Source: Fluviibacter sp039805725
GTDB lineage: Bacteria > Pseudomonadota > Gammaproteobacteria > Burkholderiales > Rhodocyclaceae
DNA: 24,848 nucleotides
Assembly (NCBI GenBank): GCA_039805725.1
Contig: JBDLTT010000037.1
Coordinates: forward strand, 1-24,848
Direction of reading: 5' to 3'
How positions within the stretch are numbered: the first letter of the stretch is position 1; each line of letters starts with the position of its first letter. This document shows, piece by piece, positions 14,678 through 23,003 of this stretch. The notes under the pieces were generated by a model that saw only the letters and a program-made list of their open reading frames with translations, had not been told where the DNA came from and ran no database searches. The translations under genes were made by a program, and so were the position numbers.

Positions 14678-15879
14678 CGGGCGACCGCCGCAACCGTCGG
14701 CGTACCGGGTTGATTGAGCCAGGCCTGGCTGAAACGGGCGTGGCGAATACCCTGCCGCTTCCAGGTGTAGAGCAGATGAACCATGCCGCTGCTATCTTGC
14801 AGGAGTGCCGGATAGGAAAATTCATCGCGATCGTTAGCGCTTTCTTCGATGATTCGTACCAGACTCCAGGTCTCCCCCTGATTGGTGGAACGCAACAACG
14901 ACAACTGGTTGCGGTTACCCGGAATCGGGTTACACGCCATGAGTAGCGAACCATCGCGCAGGCCAATCATGGCTGCCGCGGCATTGGGATTCGGAATCTC
15001 ACGCGCGGATTGCTGCACCCAGCTCTGCCCACCGTCGCGCGTTTCGCTCCACTGGATCTGGTTGGGCCCCGGTCCGGCGTCGCGCAGTGCCGCCACAGCG
15101 TGCGAGCCATTCAGCGGCACGACGGCGGGTTGTAGCGTGGGCCGCGGCATCGCCATGCGGGATTTTTCCAGCACACGACCGTCGGCATCGAGGCGCAACC
15201 ATTCGCCATGTTTATTAATGAACTCGTGATACACCGGCAAACCCAGGCTGCCATCGGCGTACCAGACGCCCGGGTTACGCACGAGCGTACTCAGGTTAAA
15301 AAACGGGCTGGTGATGATGCGCCGGGCATTCGACCAGCGCGCCCCCCCATCGACTGATTGACTGCGGTTGATGGCGCTACCGGCCCATCCGCCATAAGAG
15401 ACGCTGACAAAAAACAACTGCAGGCGACCCGGTTCGGACACCAGCAGTGGGTTTCCCAGCTTACGGATATTGCGCCCCAGCTGGCGTTCAGCCTGTGCGC
15501 GGCTGAGCATTTCTCGGGCGGGCATCCAGTCGCGCTGGCCGGCTACCCATTCAGACTGGTAGAGCGACACATCGGCCGCCCCTTCCCGGCTGCCGCCAAA
15601 CCAGGCAGCCAGGAGGTGCACCGATTGATTGCGTGTTTTGTCGGTCGGCAGAATCTCCGCCACGGTTGCGGCATGCGCCGACGGCGTGGGCTTGGGCAAA
15701 TCCTGCCATTCAAAGCGGGGGGGCAGCGCTGCCGCCAGGCGCTGTTGTGCCGCGGCATCCTGAGCTCCCGGCACTGCAAAAACAGCCTTCTCCGGCACAC
15801 GCACCCCCAGAATGGCGATGACCACGGCCATCGCAAACAAGAGCGTTCCGGCCCAGTGACTAAACTGGGTTGGCTTCAT
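14674..15879 (-). CDS. Sialidase-like BNR-repeat protein, membrane-anchored
   Basis: The 401-residue protein begins with a membrane anchor or signal segment (HWAGTLLFAMAVVIAILGV, about 8-26). The rest is a six-bladed beta-propeller of the BNR/sialidase superfamily. Asp-box repeats are visible: SVDGGARW (175-182), TRDGGQSW (280-287) and a variant STNQGETW (331-338). AAWFGGSREGAADVSLYQS (about 91-109) resembles the Arg-containing active-site strand of BNR_2 proteins. I see no FRIP motif of classical sialidases, so hydrolysis of sialic acid is not shown; other glycan hydrolysis or binding is possible. No strong ribosome site precedes ATG 15879. It is divergent from the GT9 gene, with about 100 bases between, and coupled to the membrane protein gene. 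Confidence 0.82.
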   Translation of the reverse strand: MKPTQFSHWAGTLLFAMAVVIAILGVRVPEKAVFAVPGAQDAAAQQRLAAALPPRFEWQDLPKPTPSAHAATVAEILPTDKTRNQSVHLLAAWFGGSREGAADVSLYQSEWVAGQRDWMPAREMLSRAQAERQLGRNIRKLGNPLLVSEPGRLQLFFVSVSYGGWAGSAINRSQSVDGGARWSNARRIITSPFFNLSTLVRNPGVWYADGSLGLPVYHEFINKHGEWLRLDADGRVLEKSRMAMPRPTLQPAVVPLNGSHAVAALRDAGPGPNQIQWSETRDGGQSWVQQSAREIPNPNAAAAMIGLRDGSLLMACNPIPGNRNQLSLLRSTNQGETWSLVRIIEESANDRDEFSYPALLQDSSGMVHLLYTWKRQGIRHARFSQAWLNQPGTPTVAAVAR

Positions 15880-15981
15880 GGAAAAGCGGACAATATCGCG
15901 GATTCATCCCGGCATTTTATCCCAAGGACAGGTATCATTCGGGGTTTACCGCTTAAGGGTTTCTGCCTAAACCGCCGACTG

Positions 15982-17235
15982 ATGGATATCCGTTTCCAAC
16001 GCGCCGTTGATAAATATGCCGGGGTGCCGCTTTGCGCCCTCTTCACCGCCTGGGACTGGTGCATTCGTAAACTCGGTTTACGCCGTCAACGACCGGAAAC
16101 ACCGCAACGCATTCTGGTGATTCTGTTGTCCGAAATGGGTAGCCTGGTACTCGCGGAACCGATGTTCCGCGCGATCAAGGCACGCTACCCGGATGCCGAG
16201 TTGCACGTGATGCTGTTCGCCAAGAATCGCGAAGTACTTGATCTCCTCAACGTGGTACCGCCAAAGAACGTCATCACGCTGAACGATGCCGATCTCAAGG
16301 ACTTTGCCCGCGACCTGTGGCATGCCTTGCAAAAAATGCGTGCGTTGCGTTTTGACGTCGTGATCGATTGTGAACTCTTTGCCCGGGTCAGCAGTCTGAT
16401 TGCCTACCTGTCGGGGGCACCGGTGCTGGTAGGGTTTGAACCGCACACCCAGGAAGGCCTATACCGCGGCGGCTATCTGACCAATCCGGTGATGTACAAC
16501 CCGTATCGCCACCTCAGCCACCAACTGTTGACGATGGTGGAGGCGATTGACGCCACCACCCACCCCGCCGGTAAAACCCTGCCGCCCGACGCGGCCATCA
16601 CGCCGCCAACGCTGGTGTTCAACGACGGCGAGGTCGCCAGCGAAGCTACTAAACTGGAAGCCGACTTCCCTGCCATCGCCGGCAAGCCACTGGTGCTGAT
16701 CTACCCGAGCGGGGGGATTCTGCCCATCCGTGCCTGGCCGCTGGAAAACTACTACCGCGTTGCCGACCACTTCCTACAACAAGGCTATGCCGTCGGCGTG
16801 ATTGGACTTAAAGGGGATAAGGCGTTTGGCCAATCGGTGCTCAACCACTGCCGCAACCCGCTCTGTATTGACCTGACCGGTTACACCCGCTCCGTGCGTC
16901 ACCTGCTCGCCCTGTTCCACCGCGCCGCGCTGTTAATCACCAACGATGGTGGCCCGGGGCAATTCGCCGCCATGACGCCGATCCCGACGATCATTCTGTT
17001 CGGCCCGGAAACGCCCCGTCTCTATCGCTCTTGGGCCAAGAATGCCTACTTCTTCCATCAGCCGCTGGCGTGTTCGCCCTGCCTCACCGCGTACAACCAC
17101 CGCATGTCGCCTTGTGATGGCGACAACCAGTGCCTGAAGCAGATTACGCCGGCGCAAGTCATCGAAAAAGCCCACGAGTTGCTGGGTTTGCCGGCTGCCG
17201 CCCGCCCGGCTGAATTTACGCTGGCAGCACACTAA
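15982..17235 (+). CDS. Glycosyltransferase family 9 (ADP-heptose:LPS heptosyltransferase-like)
   Basis: The predicted protein has 417 residues and a GT-B fold. The N-terminal half starts the Rossmann part with RILVILLSEMGSLVLAEPMF, the usual place of the GT9 motif (G.(I/L)..AtP). The C-terminal half holds the donor-site sequence LLITNDGGPGQFAAM (GT9 pattern .i.nD.Gp.H.A), with Gln in place of the common His. It ends in a Cys-rich segment (CSPC...SPCDGDNQC) typical of the family. It is cytoplasmic, probably adding a heptose-like sugar to a lipid or LPS-core acceptor. ATG 15982 is chosen because the open frame upstream is antisense to the sialidase-like gene and has no family similarity. No ribosome site is evident. 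First gene of a three-gene operon. Confidence 0.88.
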   Translation: MDIRFQRAVDKYAGVPLCALFTAWDWCIRKLGLRRQRPETPQRILVILLSEMGSLVLAEPMFRAIKARYPDAELHVMLFAKNREVLDLLNVVPPKNVITLNDADLKDFARDLWHALQKMRALRFDVVIDCELFARVSSLIAYLSGAPVLVGFEPHTQEGLYRGGYLTNPVMYNPYRHLSHQLLTMVEAIDATTHPAGKTLPPDAAITPPTLVFNDGEVASEATKLEADFPAIAGKPLVLIYPSGGILPIRAWPLENYYRVADHFLQQGYAVGVIGLKGDKAFGQSVLNHCRNPLCIDLTGYTRSVRHLLALFHRAALLITNDGGPGQFAAMTPIPTIILFGPETPRLYRSWAKNAYFFHQPLACSPCLTAYNHRMSPCDGDNQCLKQITPAQVIEKAHELLGLPAAARPAEFTLAAH

Positions 17236-17245
17236 CCCGCGGCCA

Positions 17246-17743
17246 ATGCGTCAGCTACTTCAGACCCTGCAACAATTGCCGCTGATTGGGCCGTTGTTCC
17301 GCCCGCGTTTTATCAAATTCGGCATCGTCGGGGCTTCCGGCGTTGTGGTCAACCTGAGTATGTTGTATCTGGGTCAGGAGTTTCTCTTCAAAGAGATCGC
17401 CCAGCAAACGCTGCGCCTGAACATCTCGCTGGCCTTTGCCATTCTGATTGCGACCATCAGCAACTTCACCTGGAACCAGCGCTGGACCTGGCATGACCGT
17501 AAGGCGTTACGCACGGTGCCCATCGTTGTCCAGTTTGCCCAGTACGCACTGGCCTGCTGGATCGGTATTGCCGTGCAATTCGGCCTGACCAATCTGTTTG
17601 CGCTGTTCCTGCACTACTTGCTGGCCAACCTGATCGCCGTGGTCATCGCCAGCCTGTTTAATTTTGTCGCCAATGATCTGTGGACCTTCGGTCGCCTGAA
17701 GTTGAACCGAGAGCTCCGTCAGCCCGACCCCAATGACGCGTAA
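17246..17743 (+). CDS. GtrA-family membrane protein
   Basis: The product has 165 residues and four membrane segments (about 28-47, 62-80, 98-118 and 124-146), the normal GtrA layout. RFIKFGIVGASGVVVNLSMLYL near the start and SNFTWNQRWTWHDR before the third segment are the family hallmarks; NFVANDLWTFGR repeats the N-F-..-N-..-W-T-F pattern at the end. GtrA proteins are thought to flip undecaprenyl-phosphate-linked sugars across the inner membrane. It starts ten bases after the GT9 stop and overlaps the next gene by 11 bases, so the three are surely co-transcribed. This position fits a donor-flipping role for the ArnT-like enzyme. Confidence 0.93.
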   Translation: MRQLLQTLQQLPLIGPLFRPRFIKFGIVGASGVVVNLSMLYLGQEFLFKEIAQQTLRLNISLAFAILIATISNFTWNQRWTWHDRKALRTVPIVVQFAQYALACWIGIAVQFGLTNLFALFLHYLLANLIAVVIASLFNFVANDLWTFGRLKLNRELRQPDPNDA

Positions 17744-19466
17744 GGTAACGACCCGATCGGCATCTCGTTCACGCGAAGCGGGCACTGATTCCTACTGGGC
17801 GGTTCTGGGGTTGGTGGCGATGGTCGCCCTGGCGGTCGCCACGTATTTCTTTGGCCTCGATAGCCTGCAAATTCCCAAGAATGGCGACGAGTTTCCCTAC
17901 GCGCACATCACCCGGCTGACCGCCGAAAGCGGCCATCTGCTACCGCTCCAGTCTGCGCTGGAAAATATGCGCAACACCAAACCGCCCATGCTGTTCTGGC
18001 AAGGGGTACTCAGTACGCACTGGGGACACGAATGGACGCTGTGGCACCTGCGCTACCCCAACGTGCTCTATACGCTGGCAACCGCCGTTCTGGTCGGGCT
18101 ACTCGGCTGGAAGTGCGGCCAACATAAAGTCAGCACCGGTTTACTGGCCGCCGTCTTGTGGCTGGCCTTTTTCAGTACCTACCGATTTGGCCGACCCTTT
18201 CTCACCAACGCCGGCGAAATATTCTGGCTGTTCCTGCCTTTTTTCCTGCTGCTCTACAAAGGGAAGAAAGCCTTCGATTCGGCCTGGGGCATGCCGTTCA
18301 TCATCGGCATCAGCATTGGTATCGGCCTGCTCTACAAATCGTTTGCACTCCTGCTGCCCGTGGGGCTGGGCCTGGCCTTCTGGTACTGGCGTTGCCGTCA
18401 TTATCGTCCGGGCGATTTTTTAAAACGCGATGTTTATAAACTGATTCTGATCGCGCTGCTTTCGCTGGGGATCTTCGGGGTCTGGTTTGCGCTCGACCCG
18501 GACCCGCAAGCCATCTGGAACGAATTTGTCATTGGCGAGAACGCCGGTAAGTTTGATCCCCACGGCCCGAGCTATCTCGCCAAGATGTTCTGGGGCGATG
18601 GCAGCATCTGGGTATTGGCCACAGGCTATGCGCTTAACGCGGGTCTGCTCGCCGTCGTCGTGATTGCTTCCATGGCGTTGGCGCTATGGCGTGTGTTTCG
18701 TCACAACGACCTGAGCGACGATGAGAAATATCTGTGGTGGTGGGTACTCATTCTATTTGTGGTGTTCTGCTTCCCCAGCCAGCGTTCCAGCCGTTATCTG
18801 TTGGAAGCAATGCCGGCGTTGGCCGTGCTGATTGCGCTGGTCTGGTTCCGTCTGAGTCGCTGGATTCTGTTCATCACTACGCTGATCTGCATCATCGTCA
18901 TCGGTGCGATCGGCTATCTCGGCTGGCGCCTCCAGCACGATGTCGGTGAACCAATCTACAGCGCCACGCTGGCCGTCGTGTTGGTCATTGTGCTCGCGAC
19001 GCTGACGCTATCGTTACTAATCCCGCGCCTGCTACCGTGGTTCACGCTACCGGCGGTCTTTGCGGCATATCTCACCCTGACGGGCTTTCTCGGCGTCTTT
19101 GATGGCCCGAAGGGACGCTATACCGACGCCACCCAGCAACAGGTGGTCGGCCAGACCGTGTGGGTGCCATACAGCTTCAATGCCGCTTATGAGCAGTATC
19201 GATTCCTGTTACCGGGCGCCAACATCCGTGGCTATCGTGACGATGCCGGTATCCCGCTCCAGATATTGCGTGAACGTTATCCGCTATTGATCATGCAGCA
19301 ACCGCTGGACAAACCAGTCTGCACCGACTGTCGCATACTGGGTGAACGACTCGAATTACGCGGACGCCAGAGCGACGAAGAAATCAAGGCGATGCTGCAA
19401 GGCGCCGTGGCGCGCCATCTCTTCGTCCGCGAAGTGCTGATCGATAACCGGGGTAACACGCCCTGA
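17733..19466 (+). CDS. ArnT/PMT-like integral membrane glycosyltransferase
   Basis: This 577-residue inner-membrane protein has about 11-12 hydrophobic segments and a C-terminal soluble periplasmic region (about 450-577). The first loop carries PKNGDEFPYAHITR, the acidic motif of the GT-C ArnT/PMT superfamily, followed by NTKPPMLFWQG, matching the KPP...W motif. Such enzymes move a sugar from undecaprenyl phosphate to lipid A, protein or another glycan on the periplasmic side. The soluble region has CTDCRILGERLEL, a possible disulfide. The gene overlaps gtrA by 11 bases and ends three bases before the convergent PatB-type gene. The sugar and acceptor cannot be read from sequence. Confidence 0.88.
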   Translation: MTRKVTTRSASRSREAGTDSYWAVLGLVAMVALAVATYFFGLDSLQIPKNGDEFPYAHITRLTAESGHLLPLQSALENMRNTKPPMLFWQGVLSTHWGHEWTLWHLRYPNVLYTLATAVLVGLLGWKCGQHKVSTGLLAAVLWLAFFSTYRFGRPFLTNAGEIFWLFLPFFLLLYKGKKAFDSAWGMPFIIGISIGIGLLYKSFALLLPVGLGLAFWYWRCRHYRPGDFLKRDVYKLILIALLSLGIFGVWFALDPDPQAIWNEFVIGENAGKFDPHGPSYLAKMFWGDGSIWVLATGYALNAGLLAVVVIASMALALWRVFRHNDLSDDEKYLWWWVLILFVVFCFPSQRSSRYLLEAMPALAVLIALVWFRLSRWILFITTLICIIVIGAIGYLGWRLQHDVGEPIYSATLAVVLVIVLATLTLSLLIPRLLPWFTLPAVFAAYLTLTGFLGVFDGPKGRYTDATQQQVVGQTVWVPYSFNAAYEQYRFLLPGANIRGYRDDAGIPLQILRERYPLLIMQQPLDKPVCTDCRILGERLELRGRQSDEEIKAMLQGAVARHLFVREVLIDNRGNTP

Positions 19467-19469
19467 GCC

Positions 19470-20645
19470 TTAACGCATGCAGGCTTTGGTGATACGTCGA
19501 ATTGCCTCGTCAAGCGTTGCCCGTGTACAGCCGAAATTGAGGCGGACGTGATCGGTCGCCCCGGGCAGAAAGCTTTCACCCGGCGACAAACCCACACCCG
19601 CCGCCTCAAAAAACCGGGCGGCCGATTGTCCCACTGGTAAATCAAGCCCACTCGCATCAATCCATGCCAGGTAGGTGGCCTCAGGCGTTTGAAGCTTGAG
19701 ACCCGGAACCTTGTTCAATGCGCTTGTCAGCTGATCGCGGTTGCCCCGCAGGTAATCGAGCACGGCATCACGCCACGGCACGCCATGACGATAGGCCGCT
19801 GCCATCGCGGTATATCCCAGCACGTTGATATGCGGCACGATACCGGCGATCACCCGTTCAAAACGGCGGCGCAAAGCGGCATCGGGGATCACCGCAAAAG
19901 CGGCGCCAAGCCCGGGGATGTTATAAGTTTTAGAAGGCGCGAGCAGCGTGATCGTGCGACGGGCGATCTCGGGCGACAAGGTGGCAATCGGGGTGTAACG
20001 GACGCCAGGTTCGAGCAACAACTCACAATGGATGTCGTCGGAGCAGATGATCCAGTCATGCCGTTCAGCCATCGCGGCCAGCCCCTCTAATTCGTCTTTG
20101 CGCCAGACACGACCCACCGGATTGTGCGGATTACACAGCATCAGTAACCGCGTGCGGGCATTCGTTGCCGCGGCAAGCGCCTCCAAATCCCACACCCATG
20201 CGCCATGGGCGGTGGTCAAAGGCACCGTTAGCAGTTGCCGGTCACTCAGCTTGGGTGCCGACATGAACGGGGGATAGATCGGTGTCGCCGTCACCACTGC
20301 ATCGCCCGACTCGCCCACCGCGCGGCAGCACACATTCAGCCCGGTCACCAGACCCGGTAACCAGACCAGCCACTCCGGCTCGACATGCCAACCTAAATCA
20401 CGTGCCAGGTGAAGCAGCACCGCTTCCTGCACCTCGGCGCTAACGTGCGGATAGCCAAAAACCCCATGTGCGACCCGCTCGCGCAATGCTTCAATGACCG
20501 CCGGGGGTGCCGCAAAATCCATATCGGCCACCCACATGGGGAGAATGCTCTGCCCGGATTGATGGGGGTAGCGACCCCACTTCAGCGAGTCGTCGTGCGG
20601 CGACGACAAGCGGTCGATGGGGGTATCGAAGTTAAACGGCATCAT
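19470..20645 (-). CDS. MalY/PatB-type PLP-dependent C-S lyase
   Basis: The 391-residue fold type I PLP enzyme belongs to the aminotransferase class I/II superfamily. ILPMWVADMDFAAPPAVIEAL near the N-terminus is the hallmark of the MalY/PatB subgroup, which cleaves cystathionine or cysteine conjugates to pyruvate, ammonia and a thiol. CNPHNPVGRVW binds the cofactor region, SDDIHCELLL follows, and SKTYNIPGL holds the PLP lysine (Lys239). NFGCTRATLDEAI near the end carries the carboxylate-binding Arg region. Two ATG codons (20645, 20642) open the frame without a ribosome site. A GATAAT seven bases upstream of the first could give a leaderless message. It lies just after the phasin 2 terminator. 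Cystathionine beta-lyase activity is the likeliest role; alanine/valine aminotransferase-like use is less likely. Confidence 0.9.
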   Translation of the reverse strand: MMPFNFDTPIDRLSSPHDDSLKWGRYPHQSGQSILPMWVADMDFAAPPAVIEALRERVAHGVFGYPHVSAEVQEAVLLHLARDLGWHVEPEWLVWLPGLVTGLNVCCRAVGESGDAVVTATPIYPPFMSAPKLSDRQLLTVPLTTAHGAWVWDLEALAAATNARTRLLMLCNPHNPVGRVWRKDELEGLAAMAERHDWIICSDDIHCELLLEPGVRYTPIATLSPEIARRTITLLAPSKTYNIPGLGAAFAVIPDAALRRRFERVIAGIVPHINVLGYTAMAAAYRHGVPWRDAVLDYLRGNRDQLTSALNKVPGLKLQTPEATYLAWIDASGLDLPVGQSAARFFEAAGVGLSPGESFLPGATDHVRLNFGCTRATLDEAIRRITKACMR

Positions 20646-20662
20646 GACGACATTATCGCCAT

Positions 20663-20700
20663 AAAAACACAGCCCCGCTCGGATTACTCCGGCGGGGCTG
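20663..20700 (-). terminator. Rho-independent terminator of phasin 2
   Basis: On the minus strand CAGCCCCGC (20700-20692) pairs with GCGGGGCTG (20678-20670), with a smaller CGGA/TCCG pairing in the loop. It is followed by TGTTTTTAT. Confidence 0.85.
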
Positions 20701-20755
20701 TTTGTTGCGGTTGATCAGCGACGAGGCCAGAATACCTCGTCAGATCAAAGCGACA

Positions 20756-21307
20756 TTACTTCTTGGCCGACTTCTTGGCCGAACCCGCAGCCTTCACGGC
20801 AGCCGAGGTTGCAGCCGAAACACCAGCTTCGGTAAATTCAGCCGCTTGCTTGGCAGCCTTGTTCAGGTTGTCGAACGCCGAGTTAGCGGCAGCAACAGCC
20901 TGGCGAACGGCGGCCAGCGCCACATCCGAACCGAACGGCGATGCCTTGGCAGTCTTTTCGGCCAGATCTTGAGCAGCCTTGTTCAGTTCAACGAACTGCG
21001 ACTGGATCAGCTTGCTCAGCTCATTGGCGGCACCGGTCGAGATTTCGTAAACGCTACGCGAGTAGGCAACGGCCTTTTCGACAGCCGGTTGACCCAGAGC
21101 GGCGTTCAGCGAAGCGGCTTCTTCCGGGGTCTTGACGCCCATGACCGCCTTGGCGTTCTTGGCGCTATCGTTCAGGGCTTCGCGAGCGGTACCCAGGTTC
21201 AGAGCAGCCAGGCTCTCGGCAGTGGCCAGAGCCGTGTTGGCCACCGACAGCAGGGTGTCGATCGCAGCCTTGTTGGCCGACAGGATGTGTTCGTTATTCA
21301 GTGTCAT
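20756..21307 (-). CDS. Phasin family protein (phasin 2)
   Basis: This 183-residue paralogue of phasin 1 coats polyhydroxyalkanoate granules by family inference. Shared strings include SVANTALATAESLAALNLG, YEISTGAANELSKLIQSQF and SPFGSDVALAAVRQAVAAAN. The central region differs more than the ends. The protein is Ala-rich, helical and free of Cys and Trp. It ends in a lysine-rich tail (GSAKKSAKK), more basic than phasin 1; such tails in some phasins contact DNA. AGGAG seven bases before ATG 21307 sets the start. It has a near-consensus promoter (21438-21465), a leader of about 124 bases, a candidate operator at the start site and a strong terminator, so it is monocistronic. High expression is expected from promoter and codon use. 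Confidence 0.93.
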   Translation of the reverse strand: MTLNNEHILSANKAAIDTLLSVANTALATAESLAALNLGTAREALNDSAKNAKAVMGVKTPEEAASLNAALGQPAVEKAVAYSRSVYEISTGAANELSKLIQSQFVELNKAAQDLAEKTAKASPFGSDVALAAVRQAVAAANSAFDNLNKAAKQAAEFTEAGVSAATSAAVKAAGSAKKSAKK

Positions 21308-21416
21308 AGTGAACTCCTAATAGATAAAAAATAGTCGATCTGGAAAGGTGTGTCTCGAAAGTTGCTTGATGGTGAATCTTTGCCCGAACAAGCCAACTGA
21401 ACGCATTCAGGTTGAT

Positions 21417-21432
21417 TTGTGCGGTGCAACAA
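21417..21432 (-). promoter_or_regulatory. Candidate PHA-repressor operator at phasin 2 start site
   Basis: The plus strand reads TTGTGCGGTGCAACAA, an imperfect inverted repeat (TTGTGC / GCAACAA). It covers the predicted transcription start just downstream of the -10 box, a classical repressor position. The minus-strand form, TTGTTGCACCGCACAA, matches the element before phasin 1 (2849-2864) apart from one inserted T and the last base. PhaR-type binding is inferred. Confidence 0.55.
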
Positions 21433-21437
21433 TATGA

Positions 21438-21465
21438 ATTATAGGGGGCAAAAAACGGCTGTCAA
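21438..21465 (-). promoter_or_regulatory. Consensus sigma-70 promoter of phasin 2
   Basis: On the minus strand TTGACA (21460-21465) and TATAAT (21438-21443) both match consensus, 16 bases apart. The predicted start near 21431 leaves a leader of about 124 bases. Confidence 0.88.
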
Positions 21466-21576
21466 GAAAAATTTTGTGCAAAGCAGCAGATTTTATTGTT
21501 CCATGCTTTCGATTAGTTAAATGTCATATTATTTGGAGCCTCACCCAACTTTCTAGCAATACGGCATGATGCTGTT

Positions 21577-22992
21577 ATGACGCTTGAAACCCTCAATAGC
21601 TATCTCAAAGCCCGGCCGCCGCTATCAGAACGTCTGGCGGCTGGAAAAACGCTGCGCCAAAAAACGCCGCGGCGCGAACTGACGCAGTTCAAAACCCGGA
21701 CTGGCCGGCGTGACGCGGTGAGGATTCTCACGGCGCAAGCCCGTTCGAGAATCGCCGACTTGGTGCCGATCCGTCATGCGCGAATGTCCGCCGATCCCTT
21801 TGCGTTCTTTCGGGGTGGCGCGGCAATCATGGCGCAAGATCTGGCGATGCTGCCCTCGCCCCCAATCACCGTGCAACTCTGCGGCGACATGCACGTCAGC
21901 AACTTTGGTTTCTTCTCCACGGCCGAACGGCGACTGGTTTTTGGCATCAACGATTTTGACGAAACCCTGCCCGGCAATTTCGACTGGGATCTGAAACGTC
22001 TTGCGGCCAGTGCCATGGTAGCCGCACAGAATCTTGGCCAGGATCAGGTGTACGGTGAACACATCGTCCGGCACATGTGCAGCATCTACCGGAAATATCT
22101 ATTCCAGTATGCCGACACCCCCTATGTTGAGCTGACGCGAACCTATATCGACGACGTGGCAATCATGGCGCAGGCCGCAAGCCCGAATGTGAAGAATGCT
22201 GCCCGAAGGTTCGTCTCGCAACAAATGGCGAAAGCCCGTTCAAATAGCAACCAGAGCGTGATCGGAAAAATTACGGAACGTGTGGGCAAGCATGTCCGCC
22301 TGATCGATCGGCCCCCGCTGGTGACCCATCGCACAGTGAGCGAGGGGGGTAACAATATTGTGGTTCTGTTGGATGAAGGGCTCAAATCCTATGCAGACAC
22401 CCTGCCCTCTGATCGCAAGCATATTCTCGAGCAATACCGGCTTCTGGACTATGCCCGTAAAGTGGTCGGTGTCGGCAGTGTCGGCCTCCCCTGCTGGATC
22501 CTCTACATGGAAGGCCTAAACCAGCATGACCCACTCTTCCTGCAATGCAAGGGCACCGCACGATCAGTTCTGGCTCCGCACTTTCCGGATAAGCAGTTCC
22601 GCTCGCAAGGCGAGCGCGTGGTTTCTGGCCAGCGCCTGATTCAGGGCGCCCCCGATCTTTTTCTGGGGTATGGCATCACCCGCGAAGTCGAGTTCTATAT
22701 GCGCCAACTGCGCGATATGAAAGGGGGTATCAGCATCGGCAACGCCAAGGGGGACATTGGTGTTACCGAGTTCTACGATTATGCGGGGCTCTTTGGTTGG
22801 GCGCTGGCCAATGCACACGCCCGCTCGGGTGATCCGGCCATGCTGGCGGGGTATTGCGGCAAAGGCGACCAGTTAGATGAGGCGATGGTGCAATTTGCCA
22901 AGGCCTATTCAGAACAGAATCTGGCGGACTACGAGATGTTCATTAAAGCCATACGCGCCGGCAAACTTCGCTGCGCCGACCTGGAACAATAG
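21577..22992 (+). CDS. DUF2252 family protein
   Basis: The 471-residue protein matches DUF2252, a widespread family with a kinase-like (APH/HipA-like) fold and no established substrate. Family strings in order: HARMSADPFAFFRGGAAIMA (about 68-87), CGDMHVSNFGFF (about 106-117, like the catalytic HGD...N of aminoglycoside kinases), INDFDETLPGNFDWDLKRL (about 128-146), KVVGVGSVGLPCW (about 297-309), LQCKGTARSVLAPH (about 326-340), GERVVSGQRLIQGAPDLFLG and FYMRQLRDMKG. The Asp-Met-His-x-x-Asn and Asp-Phe-Asp motifs suggest an intact ATP/metal site. ATG 21577 has no clear ribosome site. It is divergent from phasin 2 and 11 bases upstream of an SMR exporter gene, probably one operon. Function unknown; phosphotransfer is inferred. 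Confidence 0.9.
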   Translation: MTLETLNSYLKARPPLSERLAAGKTLRQKTPRRELTQFKTRTGRRDAVRILTAQARSRIADLVPIRHARMSADPFAFFRGGAAIMAQDLAMLPSPPITVQLCGDMHVSNFGFFSTAERRLVFGINDFDETLPGNFDWDLKRLAASAMVAAQNLGQDQVYGEHIVRHMCSIYRKYLFQYADTPYVELTRTYIDDVAIMAQAASPNVKNAARRFVSQQMAKARSNSNQSVIGKITERVGKHVRLIDRPPLVTHRTVSEGGNNIVVLLDEGLKSYADTLPSDRKHILEQYRLLDYARKVVGVGSVGLPCWILYMEGLNQHDPLFLQCKGTARSVLAPHFPDKQFRSQGERVVSGQRLIQGAPDLFLGYGITREVEFYMRQLRDMKGGISIGNAKGDIGVTEFYDYAGLFGWALANAHARSGDPAMLAGYCGKGDQLDEAMVQFAKAYSEQNLADYEMFIKAIRAGKLRCADLEQ

Positions 22993-23003
22993 CGCCCAGA
23001 CCC

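Noticed and set aside
15358..15981. A 208-codon upstream extension of the GT9 frame.
   Set aside because: It is antisense to the sialidase-like gene, lacks glycosyltransferase similarity and would put the Rossmann start at about residue 250 in place of about 40.
22993..23003. A guanidine riboswitch before the SMR gene.
   Set aside because: Only 11 bases separate it from the DUF2252 stop, too short for any riboswitch.
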